A stretch of DNA of 64,000 bases from Halichoerus grypus (lineage: Eukaryota; Chordata; Mammalia; Carnivora; Phocidae): positions 98,285,283 to 98,349,282 of the forward strand of contig NC_135723.1 in assembly GCF_964656455.1 (NCBI RefSeq), written 5' to 3'. The notes below the pieces were generated by a model, which saw nothing but the letters and a program-made list of their open reading frames with translations, was not told where the DNA came from and ran no database searches. This document shows positions 61,590-64,000 of the stretch, in pieces; positions within the stretch are counted from its first letter, which is position 1, and every line of letters begins with the position of its first letter. The translations under genes were made by a program, and so were the position numbers.

Positions 61590-61765
61590 TCAGCAAGTAC
61601 CAGGTACTCTGCTGGACAATAAGGATTAAACAGTGGCAGTGATGTCCACATTGCCCTCACTAACTTAACAAAGTTGTAGCTACGAAAAATGTTACAAATA
61701 TGATAGGAGAAATGCGAGTGCACTGGTAAACATAGATTTTTAGGGAAGCCGACAGAGATGGATGG
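61590..61765 (-). mobile_element. L2-like fragment, antisense
   Basis: AGTACCAGGTACTCTGCTGG, AAACAGTGGCAGTGATGTCC and similar phrases resemble reverse-strand L2. Decayed. Confidence 0.5.
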
Positions 61766-63329
61766 ACATCTAACTTAAACTTCGTATGGTACTTGGGGTT
61801 GGGATGTGAGCAGTATGTTCTGCAAAGTGCTTAACATCTGAACCCTGATGGACTGAGATGAGCTTGGGCAGGTGGCGGTGTTCCTGGCCTGGGGCAGAAT
61901 TTGCTGCGATTAGAGTCAACCTCGGATTTAGGAAACTTCACAGAGAATCATTTTTAAAAAGTGAAATCACCGAATGCATTTGTACTTCTGTTAAAATTAA
62001 GGTGAGAACACCAGTTTTAGTCCCTTTGAATATGTTAACTCTGATATTTTAAGGGTTTCTTTCCCTAAAAAGTTATTTCTAGCTAATTATCCTTACCAAG
62101 GAATTTAATCTGTCAGACTGTCTTGCTAATGTTCCTCACAATGGGGGCTGCTTCAGTGAATAGAAACTGAGTTAATGGGGAAAATTAAATACTTAGAGGA
62201 GTTGATTATTTGGGAATTTTCTTCCAAAGTGATAAATGTTATCTGTATCATCATCTTTTCTTTTTTTTTTTTTTTTTAATTAAGCCCGGTACCTGGGTTG
62301 GAAGAAGGGAGGAAGGGCCCCCTCTAATGGGGAATTGCTTACACCATGGTCCTTCCTGCCCCTAAAGAGGTAAACTGCTAGGATATGTTTGATCTCCCAA
62401 AATTTCAGGGAGCAGACAGTGATGTGAGCTTGGGTCAACATGAAAGGAAGGGCCGTCTGCTAATATTCTGTTCTGTTAATAGCAAATCAAACTGTCATTT
62501 CCAATTGTATGTTTTCTGCTACATCAAAGCTTTTTAGATAGAAACTTCAGAAAGAATGTAATTTCTCAAGTTAGGTTTAAACTAAGTACTAACAAAATAA
62601 AATTCCCCAACAGTAAAAGAGATATAAAATATAATGCTAGAGAATTTTAAAATGTTATGTACATTAAAGAACTTGGTGTGGGTTATAAGTGGGTTTATGA
62701 TTTTCTATAGTAAATCTTATTACTTGGATTATTCTGGTGGTTGCCTGAAAATTAGCAGTTACTTTTTCAGCTTGTACCATAATTGCTTATTTTGTGTAGC
62801 TTCTCCCACTTGCTCTTTGGTGGCTTTAAACGGCCATTATTCATCTGCATGTGCCCAGGGCCTAGAACAGTGCTTGGAATAAAGTACGTTGTTCATAAAT
62901 GAAGGCTTCTCTGCTCCTGACACTCTTACCGGGAAAGAGGCATCCCCATACTTGGCACAGAACACTTACTCTCTTACTGTTCAACCTGCAAAGAAACGAT
63001 GATGGTTTTAAGATGCTCGTTGCACCTTAGATATATTTTTATGTTGCTCTTTTAAAAATCATTGCAGTTTAATATCATGTAAATATTGCAAGTACAATAC
63101 CAGTCCTCTATAATTTCAAATATCACTCTGATGGTTTCACCTGTAAAGACTTTCTAAATGCTGACTTTTTTTTTTTTTTTTTTGAAGCTCGATGCTGTAG
63201 CGCTCTCTGGTGTGAGCCATAGCACCATGAACTATCTACTTCACGTGGGTGCTTTACAGGAATCACTGATGATTAGGATAGTGATAGAGGCTTGTTGGAA
63301 GCTAAATGAAGAAAGGAATAAGGTATATG
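61766..63329. other. Intronic DNA with two long T runs
   Basis: T runs of about 18-20 bases lie near 62260-62278 and 63165-63183. No SINE or L1 body was recognised beside either. No gene recognised. Confidence 0.45.
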
Positions 63330-63690
63330 ATTAGCACAGTATTTATTAAACTTCTGCAGACTTCTAGGCACTGTGCTCAGAATTTGAGATTCACCAGTAA
63401 AAAAGTTGTAAAAAAAAAATTCTCCAGCCTAGTGCAGTAATTTATAGTCTTTGAGGAAGGTGGTAGGGGAGACAGACAACAGAAAACAAACATTACAAAT
63501 CAGTAAGTTATATACTGTGTGAGGAGGCCATACGTGCCTTGGGACAAGGAATGGAGAAGGTAAGGGGCAGTGTGGGGGTAAGTGTGAGTAAGGCAGGCAG
63601 GGTGGGCTTCAGCGAGATACGCCATTCGAGTCAAGACTAAACAGAAGAGAAGGACGTAGTCCTGAGTCCGGGGGGAGGCCCCTTGAAGGC
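63330..63690 (-). mobile_element. L2 LINE fragment, antisense
   Basis: CTTCTAGGCACTGTGCTCAG, ACAAACATTACAAATCAGTAAG and the following text read as the reverse complement of the L2 3' region. Confidence 0.6.
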
Positions 63691-64000
63691 GCAGGAGGCA
63701 GCGGGCCCCGAGACAGAGCCGCTTGTCCCAGCCAGGCAACAGGTAGAGACCAGGGTGGGGGAGTCACTATCAGAAGTGATTTTTTTTAACCTAGTGTGTG
63801 CAGTATGTTTCAAGGTATTTTTAAATAACAGGAGGTGTTATCTTTAAAGGTCCACAGGAATGTTCAGTCACTGATCCTGGATGACATTTACTTAGTCCCA
63901 GTTTGGAATCGAGATCCAAATCTCATTTCTTTTACAAGCAACAACAAGCGAAGAGTAGCATTTCTTTGCCACACGGGGCAGAAAACTCCTTGTTGCCACA

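Overview
The window is nuclear DNA from a placental mammal, almost certainly a carnivore. Fourteen copies of the tRNA-Lys-derived carnivore SINE (Can-SINE) are present, recognisable by the GCCTGGGTGGCTCAG head, a C/T-rich body and an AAATAAATAAATAAAATCTT tail. The younger copies have the sequence form I associate with arctoid caniforms (bears, seals, mustelids) and not the dog subfamily, so a non-canid caniform is the best guess (inference from memory of the consensus forms).

The only protein-coding sequence I can defend is one 120-bp internal exon at 25907-26026 on the + strand. Its 39 complete codons match my recollection of CNTNAP2 (contactin-associated protein-like 2, CASPR2) at the boundary between the first EGF-like domain and the fibrinogen-like domain. 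CNTNAP2 is one of the largest mammalian genes, with introns of tens to hundreds of kilobases, so the rest of the window is read as two partial introns: about 25.9 kb upstream and 38 kb downstream of the exon. No promoter, 3' end, rRNA, tRNA or CRISPR array was found.

The introns are layered with transposons. At the left edge (1-855) is the 5' UTR of a LINE-1 lying antisense to CNTNAP2, whose body runs out of the window. Two short 5'-truncated LINE-1 3' ends (26455-27170 and 41917-42401), each with target-site duplications, also lie antisense. One of them starts only about 430 bp after the exon. Can-SINEs occur in both orientations (6 sense, 8 antisense). Older layers are L2 and MIR fragments, L1M-type remnants, MaLR-type LTRs and hAT-Charlie DNA transposons (a MER20 copy, MER5-like copies, and two copies of a third element).

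Simple sequence includes a 225-bp uninterrupted pyrimidine tract (12059-12283) with 15 TTC repeats, an AT-only-like block near 47.5-47.8 kb, a TG/AG tract 400 bp upstream of the exon, and a CA repeat near 1.6 kb. The least explained stretch is 45.0-47.3 kb. It holds a 55-codon open frame with unusual CpG content, a 37-bp insertion apparently copied from 1.36 kb away and flanked by a 9-bp duplication, and a GC-rich block with a 178-codon antisense open frame. Nearly all other open reading frames are chance or repeat-derived. Coordinates of old repeats are approximate because no alignment could be run.
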